A stretch of 64,000 bases of DNA, taken from contig NZ_PENW01000031.1 in NCBI RefSeq assembly GCF_003144405.1, positions 124,001 through 188,000 of the forward strand, read 5' to 3'. This document shows, piece after piece, positions 43,755-53,860 of the stretch. Within the stretch, counting starts at the first letter, position 1; every line of letters begins with the position of its first letter. The notes under the pieces are model-generated. The model saw only the letters and a program-made list of their open reading frames with translations. It searched no databases and was not told where the DNA came from. The stretch is from Proteus cibi. Its GTDB lineage: Bacteria > Pseudomonadota > Gammaproteobacteria > Enterobacterales > Enterobacteriaceae. A program made the position numbers and the translations under genes.

Positions 43755-43804
43755 GTCTTTCTTACACCCGTACAAACAAAATTCTTCATCGGTACGGGAA
43801 GCGC

Positions 43805-43832
43805 ATTATACGAGAAAAATGCTTAACCGCAA
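43805..43832 (-). promoter_or_regulatory. Promoter of the tRNA-Gly array
   Basis: TTGCGG (43827-43832) and a perfect TATAAT (43805-43810) on the minus strand have a 16-bp spacer, followed by a GC-rich GCGC discriminator typical of stringently controlled stable RNA promoters. Confidence 0.85.
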
Positions 43833-43920
43833 GCCCTTATCAACAAAAAAATACGTTTTTTTGATTACATGCCGATAAAATCATCACAATGATGCAATAT
43901 CAATCATGAGTGCACGCTTT

Positions 43921-44466
43921 TTACTCTTTAATAAAGGTTTTACGATAATAAGCAAGCTCTGCGATAGATTCACGAATATCATCTAATGCCTGATGAGTAT
44001 TTTTTTTCTCAAAACCGTCTAAAATTTCAGGCTTCCAACGACGTGCTAATTCTTTTAATGTGCTGACATCAAGATAACGGTAGTGAAAATATTGCTCTAG
44101 CTCTGGCATATAACGGTATAAAAAACGTCTATCTTGCCCCACACTATTACCACAGATAGGTGATACGCCTTTTGGTACCCATTTTTCTAGGAATTCAATT
44201 GTCGCTTTTTGTGCTGAATTATCATCATATGAACTGGCTTTTACACGCTCAACTAAACCACTGCCCGTATGGGTACGTGTATTCCATTCATCCATTAAAC
44301 TCAGTTGTTCATCAGATTGATGGACTGCAATAACAGGGCCTTCGGCTAAAATATTCAGTTGAGGATCTGTCACGATAGTGGCAATTTCGATGATACGGTC
44401 ACATTCAGGATCAAGGCCTGTCATTTCCAGATCTATCCAGATCAGATTGTTCTCGCTTTTTGACAT
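43921..44466 (-). CDS. orn: Oligoribonuclease
   Basis: Essential DEDDh 3'-5' exonuclease (181 residues, as in E. coli) that degrades 2-5 nt RNAs and pGpG to mononucleotides. The first acidic motif [11 protein letters not shown] lies at the N-terminus, and the remaining acids and the histidine lie in [10 protein letters not shown] and [11 protein letters not shown]. It is divergent from rsgA, the order of E. coli. Confidence 0.97.
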   Translation of the reverse strand: MSKSENNLIWIDLEMTGLDPECDRIIEIATIVTDPQLNILAEGPVIAVHQSDEQLSLMDEWNTRTHTGSGLVERVKASSYDDNSAQKATIEFLEKWVPKGVSPICGNSVGQDRRFLYRYMPELEQYFHYRYLDVSTLKELARRWKPEILDGFEKKNTHQALDDIRESIAELAYYRKTFIKE

Positions 44467-44581
44467 AATATATCCTAGCTGTTTCTAAGTGTGAGACATG
44501 ATATTTTAACGTTTATCATAGCGCGTTTACTCAATAAGCACGACAGAAGAACATCTAACCGAATAATACAAGTGAGGATCG

Positions 44582-45640
44582 GTGACAAAACGTAAATTAT
44601 CTAAAGGCCAGCAACGCCGAGTACAAGAAAATCATAAAAAGCGTTTGCAGAGCAAAGAGAAAAAAAACCACGTTGAATTAGACGATACGCAATTAGGCGA
44701 GGCGACCGAAGGCTTAGTGATCAGTCGCTTTGGTCAACATGCAGATATCGAAGCGACAGACGGCACAATTACACGATGCAATATTCGACGCACAATCTCA
44801 TCACTGGTAACAGGTGATAAAGTGGTTTGGCGTCCGGCACTACAAACACAAGAAAATGTCCGCGTAAATGGTATTGTAGAAGCCGTACACGAACGAACTT
44901 CCGTGCTTACTCGTCCTGACTATTATGATGGTATTAAGCCTATTGCCGCTAATATTGATCAAATTATTATTGTTTCGGCTATTTTGCCTGAACTTTCTTT
45001 AAATATTATCGACCGCTACCTTGTAGCATGTGAGACTTTAAACGTTGAGCCTCTGATTGTGCTCAATAAAATCGATATGTTAGATGAAGAAAGCCGTAAA
45101 ACAGTTAATGAATGGATGCAGACTTATAAAGATATTGGTTATCGTGTCCTTGAAGTCTCTAGCTATACTAAAGAGGGGTTAGAAGCGCTGACTCAAGAAC
45201 TGATCGGACGCATCTCTATTTTTGCTGGGCAATCAGGTGTGGGTAAATCAAGTTTACTTAACACGCTGTTACCCCCGATGGAAGAAAGCATCGTTGTTAA
45301 TCAAGTCTCTGATAACTCAGGTCTAGGTCAACATACCACGACAGCATCTCGCCTTTACCATTTCCCGCAAGGCGGAGATGTGATTGACTCTCCGGGTGTA
45401 CGTGAATTTGGTTTATGGCACTTAACGCCAGAGCAAGTAACAAAAGGTTTTGTTGAATTCAGACCATACCTTGGCGGTTGTAAATTCCGTGATTGTAAGC
45501 ACTTAGACGATCCGGGCTGCTTAATTAGTGAAGCGGTGAGAAACAACGAAATCGCAGAAACGCGATTTGAAAACTACCATCGAATTTTAGAAAGCATGAG
45601 TCAGGTGAAAGTGCGTAAGAACATTAATTTAGACTCTTAA
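44582..45640 (+). CDS. rsgA: Small ribosomal subunit biogenesis GTPase RsgA
   Basis: Circularly permuted GTPase (352 residues; E. coli 350) that checks late 30S assembly. Order: a basic N-terminal tail, an OB domain (about 35-110), then G4 LNKIDML (about 161), G1 [10 protein letters not shown] (about 219) and G3 [10 protein letters not shown], and a zinc-binding knuckle in [14 protein letters not shown]. Start is GTG at 44582 after GAGG. psd follows 88 bp downstream of its stop from the preferred psd start. Confidence 0.96.
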   Translation: MTKRKLSKGQQRRVQENHKKRLQSKEKKNHVELDDTQLGEATEGLVISRFGQHADIEATDGTITRCNIRRTISSLVTGDKVVWRPALQTQENVRVNGIVEAVHERTSVLTRPDYYDGIKPIAANIDQIIIVSAILPELSLNIIDRYLVACETLNVEPLIVLNKIDMLDEESRKTVNEWMQTYKDIGYRVLEVSSYTKEGLEALTQELIGRISIFAGQSGVGKSSLLNTLLPPMEESIVVNQVSDNSGLGQHTTTASRLYHFPQGGDVIDSPGVREFGLWHLTPEQVTKGFVEFRPYLGGCKFRDCKHLDDPGCLISEAVRNNEIAETRFENYHRILESMSQVKVRKNINLDS

Positions 45641-45728
45641 TAATTGATTCACTGACAACCCTATTAAGGGTGGGTACAATAGACCCCTTTTGTCTATTTT
45701 TTATCGTTTAATCCCAGAGGTTGCCATT

Positions 45729-46625
45729 TTGGACAAGCTAAAAATTAAACTACAGTATTTATTGCCTAAATTATGGCTAACACAGTTAGCAGGTTGGTTC
45801 GCAAATAAAAAAGCGGGTGCCATCACTCAGTTTGTTATCAAGACTTTTGCGAAAGCTTATAAAGTTGATATGAATGAAGCGAAAGACAGCCAGTTCCAAG
45901 CTTATTCTACATTCAATGACTTTTTTATTCGTACTTTAAAAGATGGCGCTCGTCCTATCGTTGAAGGTAATGACAAACTTGCATTACCGGCTGATGGTGC
46001 AGTAAGTCAACTTGGTCTAATTCACGATGATCAAATCTTACAAGCCAAGGGGCATCACTACACTCTTGAAGCATTACTTGCGGGTAATTTTATGTTGGCA
46101 GATAAGTTCCGTAATGGTCAGTTTATTACGACATATCTTTCACCTCGTGATTACCACCGTGTTCACATGCCTTGTGATGGTTTATTAAAAGAGATGATTT
46201 ATGTCCCTGGCGATCTCTTCTCTGTTAATCCCTTAACAGCGGCTAATGTCCCTAACTTATTTGCACGTAATGAACGTATTATCTGCCTCTTTGAAACTCA
46301 ATTTGGTCCAATGATACAAATTCTCGTTGGTGCAACAATTGTTGGTAGTATTGAAACGGTTTGGTGTGGCATGGTAACGCCACCTCGTGAAGGTATTATT
46401 AAACGTTGGACATATCCTCAAGCAGATAAAGCAGGAGCGATATTCTTGAAAAAAGGGGAAGAAATGGGCCGGTTTAAGTTAGGCTCAACAGTCATCAACC
46501 TTTTCCCAGAAAATACCGTTCAATTGAATAAAGATCTTATGAATGGCTCCGTTACATTAATGGGGGAACAACTGGGTTCCATCATCAATGTCGCTGGTAA
46601 TGACAATAATGCCATCAGTGAATAA
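45729..46625 (+). CDS. psd: Phosphatidylserine decarboxylase
   Basis: Membrane-associated pyruvoyl enzyme making phosphatidylethanolamine. The self-cleavage site LGST lies in [12 protein letters not shown] near the C-terminus, where the serine becomes the pyruvoyl group. The active-site region [14 protein letters not shown] is intact. Two TTG codons are possible; the one at 45729 has GAGG 8 nt upstream and matches the homologous N-terminus ([16 protein letters not shown]), giving 298 residues; the E. coli protein is longer at the C-terminus. mscM starts 21 bp downstream. Confidence 0.95.
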   Translation: MDKLKIKLQYLLPKLWLTQLAGWFANKKAGAITQFVIKTFAKAYKVDMNEAKDSQFQAYSTFNDFFIRTLKDGARPIVEGNDKLALPADGAVSQLGLIHDDQILQAKGHHYTLEALLAGNFMLADKFRNGQFITTYLSPRDYHRVHMPCDGLLKEMIYVPGDLFSVNPLTAANVPNLFARNERIICLFETQFGPMIQILVGATIVGSIETVWCGMVTPPREGIIKRWTYPQADKAGAIFLKKGEEMGRFKLGSTVINLFPENTVQLNKDLMNGSVTLMGEQLGSIINVAGNDNNAISE

Positions 46626-46646
46626 CTCGTAATTCGGAGTAACTTT

Positions 46647-49600
46647 GTGCGCCTGATAATCAGTCTTTTCTTCTCGCTCTTTTTGACACTTTCATTAAGC
46701 GCATCCGCAATATCAGCAGATGTAGAGAAATTACGTCAAGATATTAAACAACTTGAAGGAAGTACCAATCCTCAAGATATTGAGACAGTTCAGGCGCTAC
46801 AAGGCACTATTAACTGGATTAATGATGGTGAAAAAGCGCAAACAAACGCAGACAGCTATCAAAAAACCATTGATGATTATCCTCAAATTACGCAAGAGTT
46901 AAGAACCAAGCTTCTTGAGGAAAGCCACGCTGTTCCGACTATCCCTGAAAAAATTAGCATCCCTGATTTAGAACAGAAAATTATTCAAGTCAGTAGCCAA
47001 TTAATGGAACAAGCACGGCTTCAACAGCAAGAACAAGATAAAAGCCGTGAAATTAGCGAATCTTTAAACTTATTACCTCAACAGCTTTCTGAAGCACGCC
47101 GTTTACTCAGTGATGCAACAGCAAGACTCGCGGCGGTCAGTGCATCAACAACACCGTTAACAGAAGCACAAAATAAGCTCACACAAGCAGAAGTTACCGC
47201 ACGTAAAGCGATGGTTAATGAGCTAGAAATGGCACAACTTTCAGCGAATAACCGCCAAGAAATCGCTCGCCTTCGCTTAGAATTATTTAAAAAACGCTAT
47301 CAGCGCCTTGATGTACAACTACAACAATTGCGTAGCCTATTAAATATAAAGCGCCAAGAGGTGGCTGATCTCGCATTAGAAAAAACAGAAATGTTAGCGG
47401 AGAAAGGGGGGGAACTTCCTGAGTTTCTGACAAAACAGATCCAAACTAACCGCGAACTCTCTCAGATCCTGAATAAACAGACGCAGGAAATGAGTGAATT
47501 ATCAGAAAAACAACGCATTACCACACAACAGACACAGCAAGTTCGCCAAACACTCACCACCATTCGAGAACAAGCACAATGGTTAAGTGGCTCAACAGCA
47601 TTAGGTGAAGCATTAAGAACACAGCTTTCTCGCTTACCTGAAATGCCTCGTTCACAGGAACTTGATAGAGATATCATTCAGTTACGTGTCGAGCGTTTAG
47701 GTTATGAGGATATGCTGGAAAACTTAAGTAAGATCCAGCCGCCAGAAACTGCCGATGGTTCTAAATTACCTGAAGCTCAGCAATATATTTTTGATTCTCT
47801 TATCCAAGCACGTCATGAATTATTGAATTCGTTGCTATCCGGTTATGACTCTCAAATTCTTGAGTTAACAAAACTAAAAGTGGCGACAACACAATTAGCG
47901 GATGCATTAAAAGAGACAAAAGACGCAACAAACCGTTATATGTTCTGGGTTGCCGATATCAGCCCAATCAAATTTAATTATCCCGTTTTATTGGTCAAAG
48001 ATATTACTCGACTGCTTTCGCTGGATACCTTTTCACAATTAGGTCATGCTGCTGTCAGCATGCTTAAAAATCAGGATACGTTCCTATTTCTCTTTGCCAC
48101 TTTATCGATAGTCGGCTTTAGTCTACGCACTCGAAAACATTACAACGCCTTTCTTGAAAGAGTCAGCAACCGTATTGGTAAAGTCACACAAGATCACTTT
48201 TCACTGACAATACGCACTGTCTTTTGGTCAATTTTAATTGCGTTGCCATTACCTCTATTATGGTCAGCAGTGGGTTATGGTTTACAAAGTGTTGAATGGC
48301 GTTATCCCATGGCGGGAGCGATTGGATATGGCGTCACAGCGGCAGCACCTGTGCTGTGGTTATTTATGATCAGTGCAACGTTTGCACGTCATAACGGTCT
48401 GTTTATTGCTCAATTTAAATGGAAAGAGAGTCGAGTTAAAAAAGCGATGCGCTTTTACCAACTTTCTATTTTTGTCATCGTTCCGCTGATGATGTCATTA
48501 ATTACCTTTGAATATTATAGTGATAGAGAGTTTGCTCCAACGGTGGGTCGTTTCTGTTTCTTACTACTCTGTATTGCCCTAAGCTTTATTACGTCAAGCC
48601 TTAAAAAAGCGCACGTCCCGCTTTATCTTGATAAACATGGATCTGGCGATAACCTAATCAACACCATTTTATGGTGGTTCTTACTGGTTGCTCCGGTTAT
48701 TGCCGGTTTAGCCTCCGTCTTAGGTTACCTTTCTACCTCGATTGTCTTACTCGGTCGTTTAGAAATGTCTGTCGCCATTTGGTTTGCTCTGCTGATTATC
48801 TACCATATTATTCAGCGATGGATGCTTATTCAGCGCCGGAAATTAGCCTTTGAACGTGCTAAACAAAAACGTGCAGAAATTCTGGCCCAGCGTGCAAAAG
48901 GTGAAGATGAAAATACGATTGTCGGGAGCAGTGGTGAAAGCACCGTAGGACTTGAAATTGAAGCTCAAGAAATAGACCTTGATGCTATCAGTGCGCAATC
49001 TATTGGTCTAGTTCGCTCTATTCTGACGATGATTGCATTAGTCTCGATGATCTTATTGTGGTCTGAATTAAACACGGCGTTCTCTTTCGTCGATAATATC
49101 CGGCTTTGGGACGTTACCTCATCGGTGAATGGCGTTAACACAGTGCAACCAATCACGATGGGCTCTATTTTAGTGGCGATCCTCGTCATTATTATTACAA
49201 CTCAATTAGTTCGAAACCTTCCTGCTTTACTTGAGTTAGCCATTTTGCAACATCTTGATTTAACACCGGGTACCGGTTACGCCATTACCACGATGACCAA
49301 ATACACCATCACCTTAATTGGTAGTATTGTGGGCTTCTCTTTATTAGGAATTGAGTGGTCAAAATTGCAATGGCTCGTTGCAGCAATGGGGGTTGGGTTA
49401 GGTTTTGGTTTACAAGAAATTTTTGCCAACATCATTTCGGGTTTGATGATCTTATTTGAAAAGCCAATCCGTATTGGTGATACCGTCACCATTCGTAATT
49501 TGACCGGAAATATTTCTAAGATCAACACACGGGCAACTACGTTAACCGACTGGGATAGAAAAGAAATTATCGTACCGAACAAAGCCTTTATTACAGAGCA

Positions 49601-49982
49601 ATTTATTAACTGGTCACTCTCCGATTCAGTCACTCGTATCGTAATGACAATCCCTGCTCCAGCAGACTGCAACAGTGAACAAGTGACCAATGTGTTATTA
49701 GAAGCCTCAAAACGCTCCACAATGATTTTAGAGAACCCCGCACCTGAGGTTTATCTAGTCGATTTACAGCAAGGTATTCAAATTTTCGAACTACGTGTTT
49801 ATGCAGCAGAGATGGGGCATCGAATGCCAGCAAGACACGAAATCCACCAAAATATTCTCTTAGCCTTCGCTGAGCATGGCATCCCATTACCGTTCCCTCC
49901 ATTCCAAGCAAGAGTCGATATGATGGGAAATACAATTCGTAGCTCAATGCGAGCGACACCAAGAGAAGTCGGCGGATTATAA
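46647..49982 (+). CDS. mscM: Miniconductance mechanosensitive channel MscM (YjeP)
   Basis: Large inner membrane channel of 1111 residues (E. coli 1107) that opens under osmotic downshock. A signal peptide (ending SASAIS-ADV) is followed by a periplasmic coiled-coil region rich in Gln and Glu (about 25-430), then many membrane helices (from about 480). The C-terminal MscS pore domain contains GLGFGLQEIFANIISGL and EKPIRIGDTVTI. The GTG start follows CGGAG. It forms an operon with psd, as in E. coli. The adjoining gene on its right belongs to a different ancestral block. Confidence 0.94.
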   Translation: MRLIISLFFSLFLTLSLSASAISADVEKLRQDIKQLEGSTNPQDIETVQALQGTINWINDGEKAQTNADSYQKTIDDYPQITQELRTKLLEESHAVPTIPEKISIPDLEQKIIQVSSQLMEQARLQQQEQDKSREISESLNLLPQQLSEARRLLSDATARLAAVSASTTPLTEAQNKLTQAEVTARKAMVNELEMAQLSANNRQEIARLRLELFKKRYQRLDVQLQQLRSLLNIKRQEVADLALEKTEMLAEKGGELPEFLTKQIQTNRELSQILNKQTQEMSELSEKQRITTQQTQQVRQTLTTIREQAQWLSGSTALGEALRTQLSRLPEMPRSQELDRDIIQLRVERLGYEDMLENLSKIQPPETADGSKLPEAQQYIFDSLIQARHELLNSLLSGYDSQILELTKLKVATTQLADALKETKDATNRYMFWVADISPIKFNYPVLLVKDITRLLSLDTFSQLGHAAVSMLKNQDTFLFLFATLSIVGFSLRTRKHYNAFLERVSNRIGKVTQDHFSLTIRTVFWSILIALPLPLLWSAVGYGLQSVEWRYPMAGAIGYGVTAAAPVLWLFMISATFARHNGLFIAQFKWKESRVKKAMRFYQLSIFVIVPLMMSLITFEYYSDREFAPTVGRFCFLLLCIALSFITSSLKKAHVPLYLDKHGSGDNLINTILWWFLLVAPVIAGLASVLGYLSTSIVLLGRLEMSVAIWFALLIIYHIIQRWMLIQRRKLAFERAKQKRAEILAQRAKGEDENTIVGSSGESTVGLEIEAQEIDLDAISAQSIGLVRSILTMIALVSMILLWSELNTAFSFVDNIRLWDVTSSVNGVNTVQPITMGSILVAILVIIITTQLVRNLPALLELAILQHLDLTPGTGYAITTMTKYTITLIGSIVGFSLLGIEWSKLQWLVAAMGVGLGFGLQEIFANIISGLMILFEKPIRIGDTVTIRNLTGNISKINTRATTLTDWDRKEIIVPNKAFITEQFINWSLSDSVTRIVMTIPAPADCNSEQVTNVLLEASKRSTMILENPAPEVYLVDLQQGIQIFELRVYAAEMGHRMPARHEIHQNILLAFAEHGIPLPFPPFQARVDMMGNTIRSSMRATPREVGGL

Positions 49983-50005
49983 GCCCTACATCGATTAATT
50001 TGATA

Positions 50006-50056
50006 AAAAGCCATTATCTTTCATTTTTCCAGAAGATAATGGCTTTATTCTTTTTT
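50006..50056. terminator. Terminator between convergent mscM and yigL
   Basis: AAAGCCATTATCTT pairs perfectly with AAGATAATGGCTTT (50033-50046), followed by a T-rich tail (TATTCTTTTTT). Confidence 0.9.
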
Positions 50057-50080
50057 ATTCGTCTTTTTCTTTAGGAGGGA

Positions 50081-50881
50081 TCACACTTGATATAGCTTAC
50101 GTAAATAATGAGGAACAGCATCATCGGCATTGGTGCCAATGACTTCCATATTCGGTAGCAGATCTTTTAATGTCTGGTGCGCATTTTCCATAATACAACC
50201 TTTACCCGCCATCTGTAGCATCTCTTTGTCGTTCATACCATCACCAAACGCGATAGCATCTTTCGCAGAGTGCTGCATCAGCTCAGCCACTTTTTCTAGT
50301 GCCTCACCTTTAGATACCCCTCCTGCCATCACTTCTAAGCAATTACGCAGTGAGAAACTCACATTAACCTTATCGCCCCAGCGCTGATTAATTTCATTCT
50401 CTAGCTTCAGTAATAGCTCATGATCATCAGAGGTGAAGAAGACTTTACAGACATTGGTGGTCGGAAATCCCGTTTTACAATATAACTCATAGCCAAAATC
50501 TGATTCTCTAAAGAACTCACAAGCCCCAGGCATCTCTTTATTAACATACCAGTAGTCACCAGCATAAATATTAGTTTCAATTTCAGGGTGATCAAAAACC
50601 ATAAGAGCCAAATCATAGGCAATTTCAGGTTCAAGATCTTGGCTAAAAATAAGGTCGCCATGAGTATTATGCACTCGTGCACCATTAGAGGTTATCATAT
50701 AAGCGTTGATGCCTAATCCATCACGAATTTGAGCAACATCAACATGATGACGACCTGTTGCGAATACAAAATGTACGCCTTTATTGATAAGTAGATGCAG
50801 AGTTTCTTGCGTGTAGGGAGTTAATACATGGTTAGGTGATAACAGTGTGCCATCAAGATCTGAAGCGACTATCGAATACAT
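50081..50881 (-). CDS. yigL: HAD-superfamily sugar/pyridoxal phosphate phosphatase YigL
   Basis: Cof-type HAD phosphatase of 266 residues (E. coli YigL 266), active on pyridoxal phosphate and sugar phosphates. Motif I VASDLDGTLL, motif II TSNGA, and motif III/IV AFGDGMNDKEML are intact. Two ATG codons are adjacent; AGGA lies directly against the first, so the second (50881) is preferred and gives the family length. It follows pldB by 12 bp, as in E. coli. Confidence 0.93.
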   Translation of the reverse strand: MYSIVASDLDGTLLSPNHVLTPYTQETLHLLINKGVHFVFATGRHHVDVAQIRDGLGINAYMITSNGARVHNTHGDLIFSQDLEPEIAYDLALMVFDHPEIETNIYAGDYWYVNKEMPGACEFFRESDFGYELYCKTGFPTTNVCKVFFTSDDHELLLKLENEINQRWGDKVNVSFSLRNCLEVMAGGVSKGEALEKVAELMQHSAKDAIAFGDGMNDKEMLQMAGKGCIMENAHQTLKDLLPNMEVIGTNADDAVPHYLRKLYQV

Positions 50882-50893
50882 ACACATTCCTGA

Positions 50894-51898
50894 TTAAAAT
50901 AAATGCTTATCATAAAACTCACAGATTTCATTTAATGCTTGTGAGCGTAGCTTATCTATTTCGAACAAGATTTCATGATGCGCACCCTCAATCACCAGTG
51001 GCAATTTTTGCTTTTCTTCTCTTGTTCTGGACTGACTATAACGTTCACAGAAAGCCCTTAGCTCTTGATTATCTACCACCTTATCATGCTCTGCCTCGAG
51101 CACTAATAGAGGGGTATTAATCTCTCCCGCATGTTCAATTAACCAATCTCCCATTTTTAGACTTTCTCCCATCCAATGATAAGTAGGACCGCCTAATCGT
51201 AGCTCTGGAAAATCAGCATAATAACGTAAATACCGGCGATATCGCTCATGGCTATGTGTTAACACATTAAGGATAAATGGCAGTGGAAACCATTTACCTG
51301 TTGATACCGCGTAGTTATTTCTTTCAGATTGACTTTGTTCTGCTCGGTTAACTAAAAAATTAGCCACCCAGCGAGGTATGGGTAATTTAATACCAAACAT
51401 CGGTGCACTTAATGCCGCTGCTTTAAAAACATGAGTTTGCTTTAGAAGATATCCCGCTAAGATAGCGCCCCCCATTGAGTGAGCTAATGCAAAATAATGC
51501 GGGTATTGAAAAGGTAACACTATCGTATCGACGAACGTTGAAAAATCATCGATATAATCACTGAATTTCTCTACATGCCCTTTTTGCGTATCTTCTAATA
51601 GTCTATCAGACAGCCCTTGTCCTCGATGGTCGAGAAGAAAAACATCATAGCCTGAGTGAAAGAAATCAAATGCAACTTCAGGGTACTTTACATAGCTTTC
51701 ACTGCGACCTGAAGCAATAACCAGTGCTTTATTGTGCGATGGTGAGCGCCAATGAACATAGCGAATTTTGGCACCATCAACACCAATAAACTCCCCCTCT
51801 TCGCGTAGCCCCCAAAAATCCAATAAAACGCCATTCGTAAATGCAGAAAACTGCTTTTCACGCGATAACCACGAATATTTAAACAGAGTGGTTGTCAT
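50894..51898 (-). CDS. pldB: Lysophospholipase L2
   Basis: Alpha/beta hydrolase of 334 residues (E. coli 340) acting on lysophospholipids at the inner membrane. The nucleophile elbow LAHSMGGAIL (about residue 145) and DHRGQGLSDR are present; the acid and histidine fall in LVLEAEHDKVVD and EGAHHEILFE. It lies in the recQ-pldB-yigL order, 18 bp after recQ. Confidence 0.95.
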   Translation of the reverse strand: MTTTLFKYSWLSREKQFSAFTNGVLLDFWGLREEGEFIGVDGAKIRYVHWRSPSHNKALVIASGRSESYVKYPEVAFDFFHSGYDVFLLDHRGQGLSDRLLEDTQKGHVEKFSDYIDDFSTFVDTIVLPFQYPHYFALAHSMGGAILAGYLLKQTHVFKAAALSAPMFGIKLPIPRWVANFLVNRAEQSQSERNNYAVSTGKWFPLPFILNVLTHSHERYRRYLRYYADFPELRLGGPTYHWMGESLKMGDWLIEHAGEINTPLLVLEAEHDKVVDNQELRAFCERYSQSRTREEKQKLPLVIEGAHHEILFEIDKLRSQALNEICEFYDKHLF

Positions 51899-51916
51899 TG
51901 GCTCTCCTTATTGGCG

Positions 51917-53746
51917 TTACTCGAAGCCCTCAATATGGTCACGAATGAGTGTCATAAAAGCGGGTCCAAATCGTTCTAATTTTCGTTGTCCAACACCGTT
52001 TATTAACAACAATTCATCAGGGTAAACGGGGCACTGCTCTGCCATTTCAATCAATGTGACATCATTAAAAACGACAAATGGCGGAATGTTTTCTTCATCA
52101 GCAATAGACTTACGTAATTTACGCAGTTTCGCAAATAATTTTCTATCGTACTGTCTATGGGTATTTTTTGTTTGTTGATTACGGCTTTTTGTCGGGCTTA
52201 ATAATCGAGGTACGGCTAATTGTAATGGCACTTCACCACGCAAGATCGGTCTAGCCATCTCTGTCAGTTGTAATGCAGAGCGATGGACAATATTTTGTGT
52301 CACCATACCTAAATGAATAAGCTGGCGGATCACACTGACCCAATGTTCATGGCTTTGCGCTTTACCAATACCATAAACAGGTAATGTATCGTGTCCCGAA
52401 TCGCGAATACGCTGATTATTCGCACCTCTTAAAATTTCAACAATATAACCAATACCAAAATGCTGACCAGTACGATAAATACAGGACAATGCCTTTTGTG
52501 CATCCACTAAACCATCATATTGCTTAGGAGGATCAAGGCAAATATCGCAGTTACCACAGGCATTTTGTCGATGTTCATCGAAGTAATTTAGTAACACTAA
52601 GCGACGACATGTTTGCGCTTCAGCAAAGGCTCCCATCGCATTAAGCTTATGCATTTCAATTGCTTTTTGATCACTTTCTGGCTTTTCATCTAAACAACGA
52701 CGCAACCACGCCATATCGGCAGGATCGTAAAATAAGACCGCTTCTGCGGGTAGCCCATCTCGCCCAGCACGCCCTGTTTCTTGGTAATAAGATTCAATAT
52801 TTCGAGGAATATCAAAGTGAACCACAAAACGGACATTGGGTTTATTTATTCCCATACCAAACGCGACAGTGGCGACAACAATTTGCAAATCATCTCGCTG
52901 GAAAGCGTCTTGTACTTTAGCGCGTTGTGCAATTTCCATTCCCGCATGATAACCCGCAATGCTTAATCCTCGTTTACTCAGACGTTCTGCTGTTTCTTCG
53001 ACTTTACTGCGACTATTACAGTAAATAATGCCGGATTTTCCTTTCTGACCACGAATAAATAGCCATAGCTGATCAAGCGGTTTGTATTTCTCTACTAAAG
53101 TGTAGCGGATATTCGGTCTATCGAAACTGCTGATATGAATCAGAGGATCACGCAACACTAGCTGATTAATAATATCGTAACGTGTTGTATTATCCGCCGT
53201 TGCCGTCAGTGCAATAATCGGCACATCAGGAAGATATTGTCTTAATAATCCGATACCACGATATTCAGGACGAAAATCATGTCCCCATTGTGAAATACAA
53301 TGCGCTTCATCAACAGCAAGTAATGCCGGTTTCCACTGCACTAATTGATGAAGAAAACTTTCCATCATTAAACGTTCAGGGGCAATATACAGCAGTTTTA
53401 TTTCGCCCTTTTGACAACGTATTTGAACATCAAACTGCGCTTCACGCGTTTGGGTTGAGTTTAAATAAGCAGCTTCAATACCATGAAGGCAAAGTTGATC
53501 AACCTGATCTTTCATCAGTGAGATGAGTGGCGAAACAACCACAGTCAGCCCATCGAGCAATAATGCGGGAATTTGATAACAAAGGGATTTACCACCCCCT
53601 GTCGGCATCACAACGAGGCAATCTCTTCCCGTGGTAATGGTATGGATGATTTCTTGCTGACCAGGGCGAAATTGCTGATAACCAAAGGTTTCTCGCAAAA
53701 TAACCTGTGCTGATGGCATTGAATTAAGAACTTCTGCTGTGGACAC
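51917..53746 (-). CDS. recQ: ATP-dependent DNA helicase RecQ
   Basis: 3'-5' helicase of 609 residues (E. coli 609) for recombination and fork repair. Walker A MPTGGGKSLCY, the DEAH box VDEAHCISQWGHDFRPEY, and motif VI ETGRAGRDG are intact; a four-cysteine zinc module (CRRL...CGNCDIC) and winged helix follow, then a C-terminal HRDC domain (about 525-605). The start is GTG at 53746, after GAGG. pldA is upstream on the same strand behind a terminator. Confidence 0.96.
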   Translation of the reverse strand: MSTAEVLNSMPSAQVILRETFGYQQFRPGQQEIIHTITTGRDCLVVMPTGGGKSLCYQIPALLLDGLTVVVSPLISLMKDQVDQLCLHGIEAAYLNSTQTREAQFDVQIRCQKGEIKLLYIAPERLMMESFLHQLVQWKPALLAVDEAHCISQWGHDFRPEYRGIGLLRQYLPDVPIIALTATADNTTRYDIINQLVLRDPLIHISSFDRPNIRYTLVEKYKPLDQLWLFIRGQKGKSGIIYCNSRSKVEETAERLSKRGLSIAGYHAGMEIAQRAKVQDAFQRDDLQIVVATVAFGMGINKPNVRFVVHFDIPRNIESYYQETGRAGRDGLPAEAVLFYDPADMAWLRRCLDEKPESDQKAIEMHKLNAMGAFAEAQTCRRLVLLNYFDEHRQNACGNCDICLDPPKQYDGLVDAQKALSCIYRTGQHFGIGYIVEILRGANNQRIRDSGHDTLPVYGIGKAQSHEHWVSVIRQLIHLGMVTQNIVHRSALQLTEMARPILRGEVPLQLAVPRLLSPTKSRNQQTKNTHRQYDRKLFAKLRKLRKSIADEENIPPFVVFNDVTLIEMAEQCPVYPDELLLINGVGQRKLERFGPAFMTLIRDHIEGFE

Positions 53747-53796
53747 ACCGTTCCTCTGAAAAGCTGCTGATAAAAACTATGATGAGGAGTAAAAGA

Positions 53797-53820
53797 AAAG
53801 GCACCAATATGAAGGTGCCA
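53797..53820 (-). terminator. Terminator after pldA
   Basis: GGCACC (53800-53805) pairs with GGTGCC (53814-53819); on the minus strand the stem is followed by TTTTCTTTTA. It lies 40 bp after pldA. Confidence 0.75.
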
Positions 53821-53860
53821 TCATCATTTATAGCACTATGCTAACCCAGAACGGGGAAAA

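Noticed and set aside
49277-49720. 147-codon minus-strand frame within mscM
   Set aside because: It lies opposite the highly conserved MscS pore domain and lacks a ribosome site or recognisable protein.
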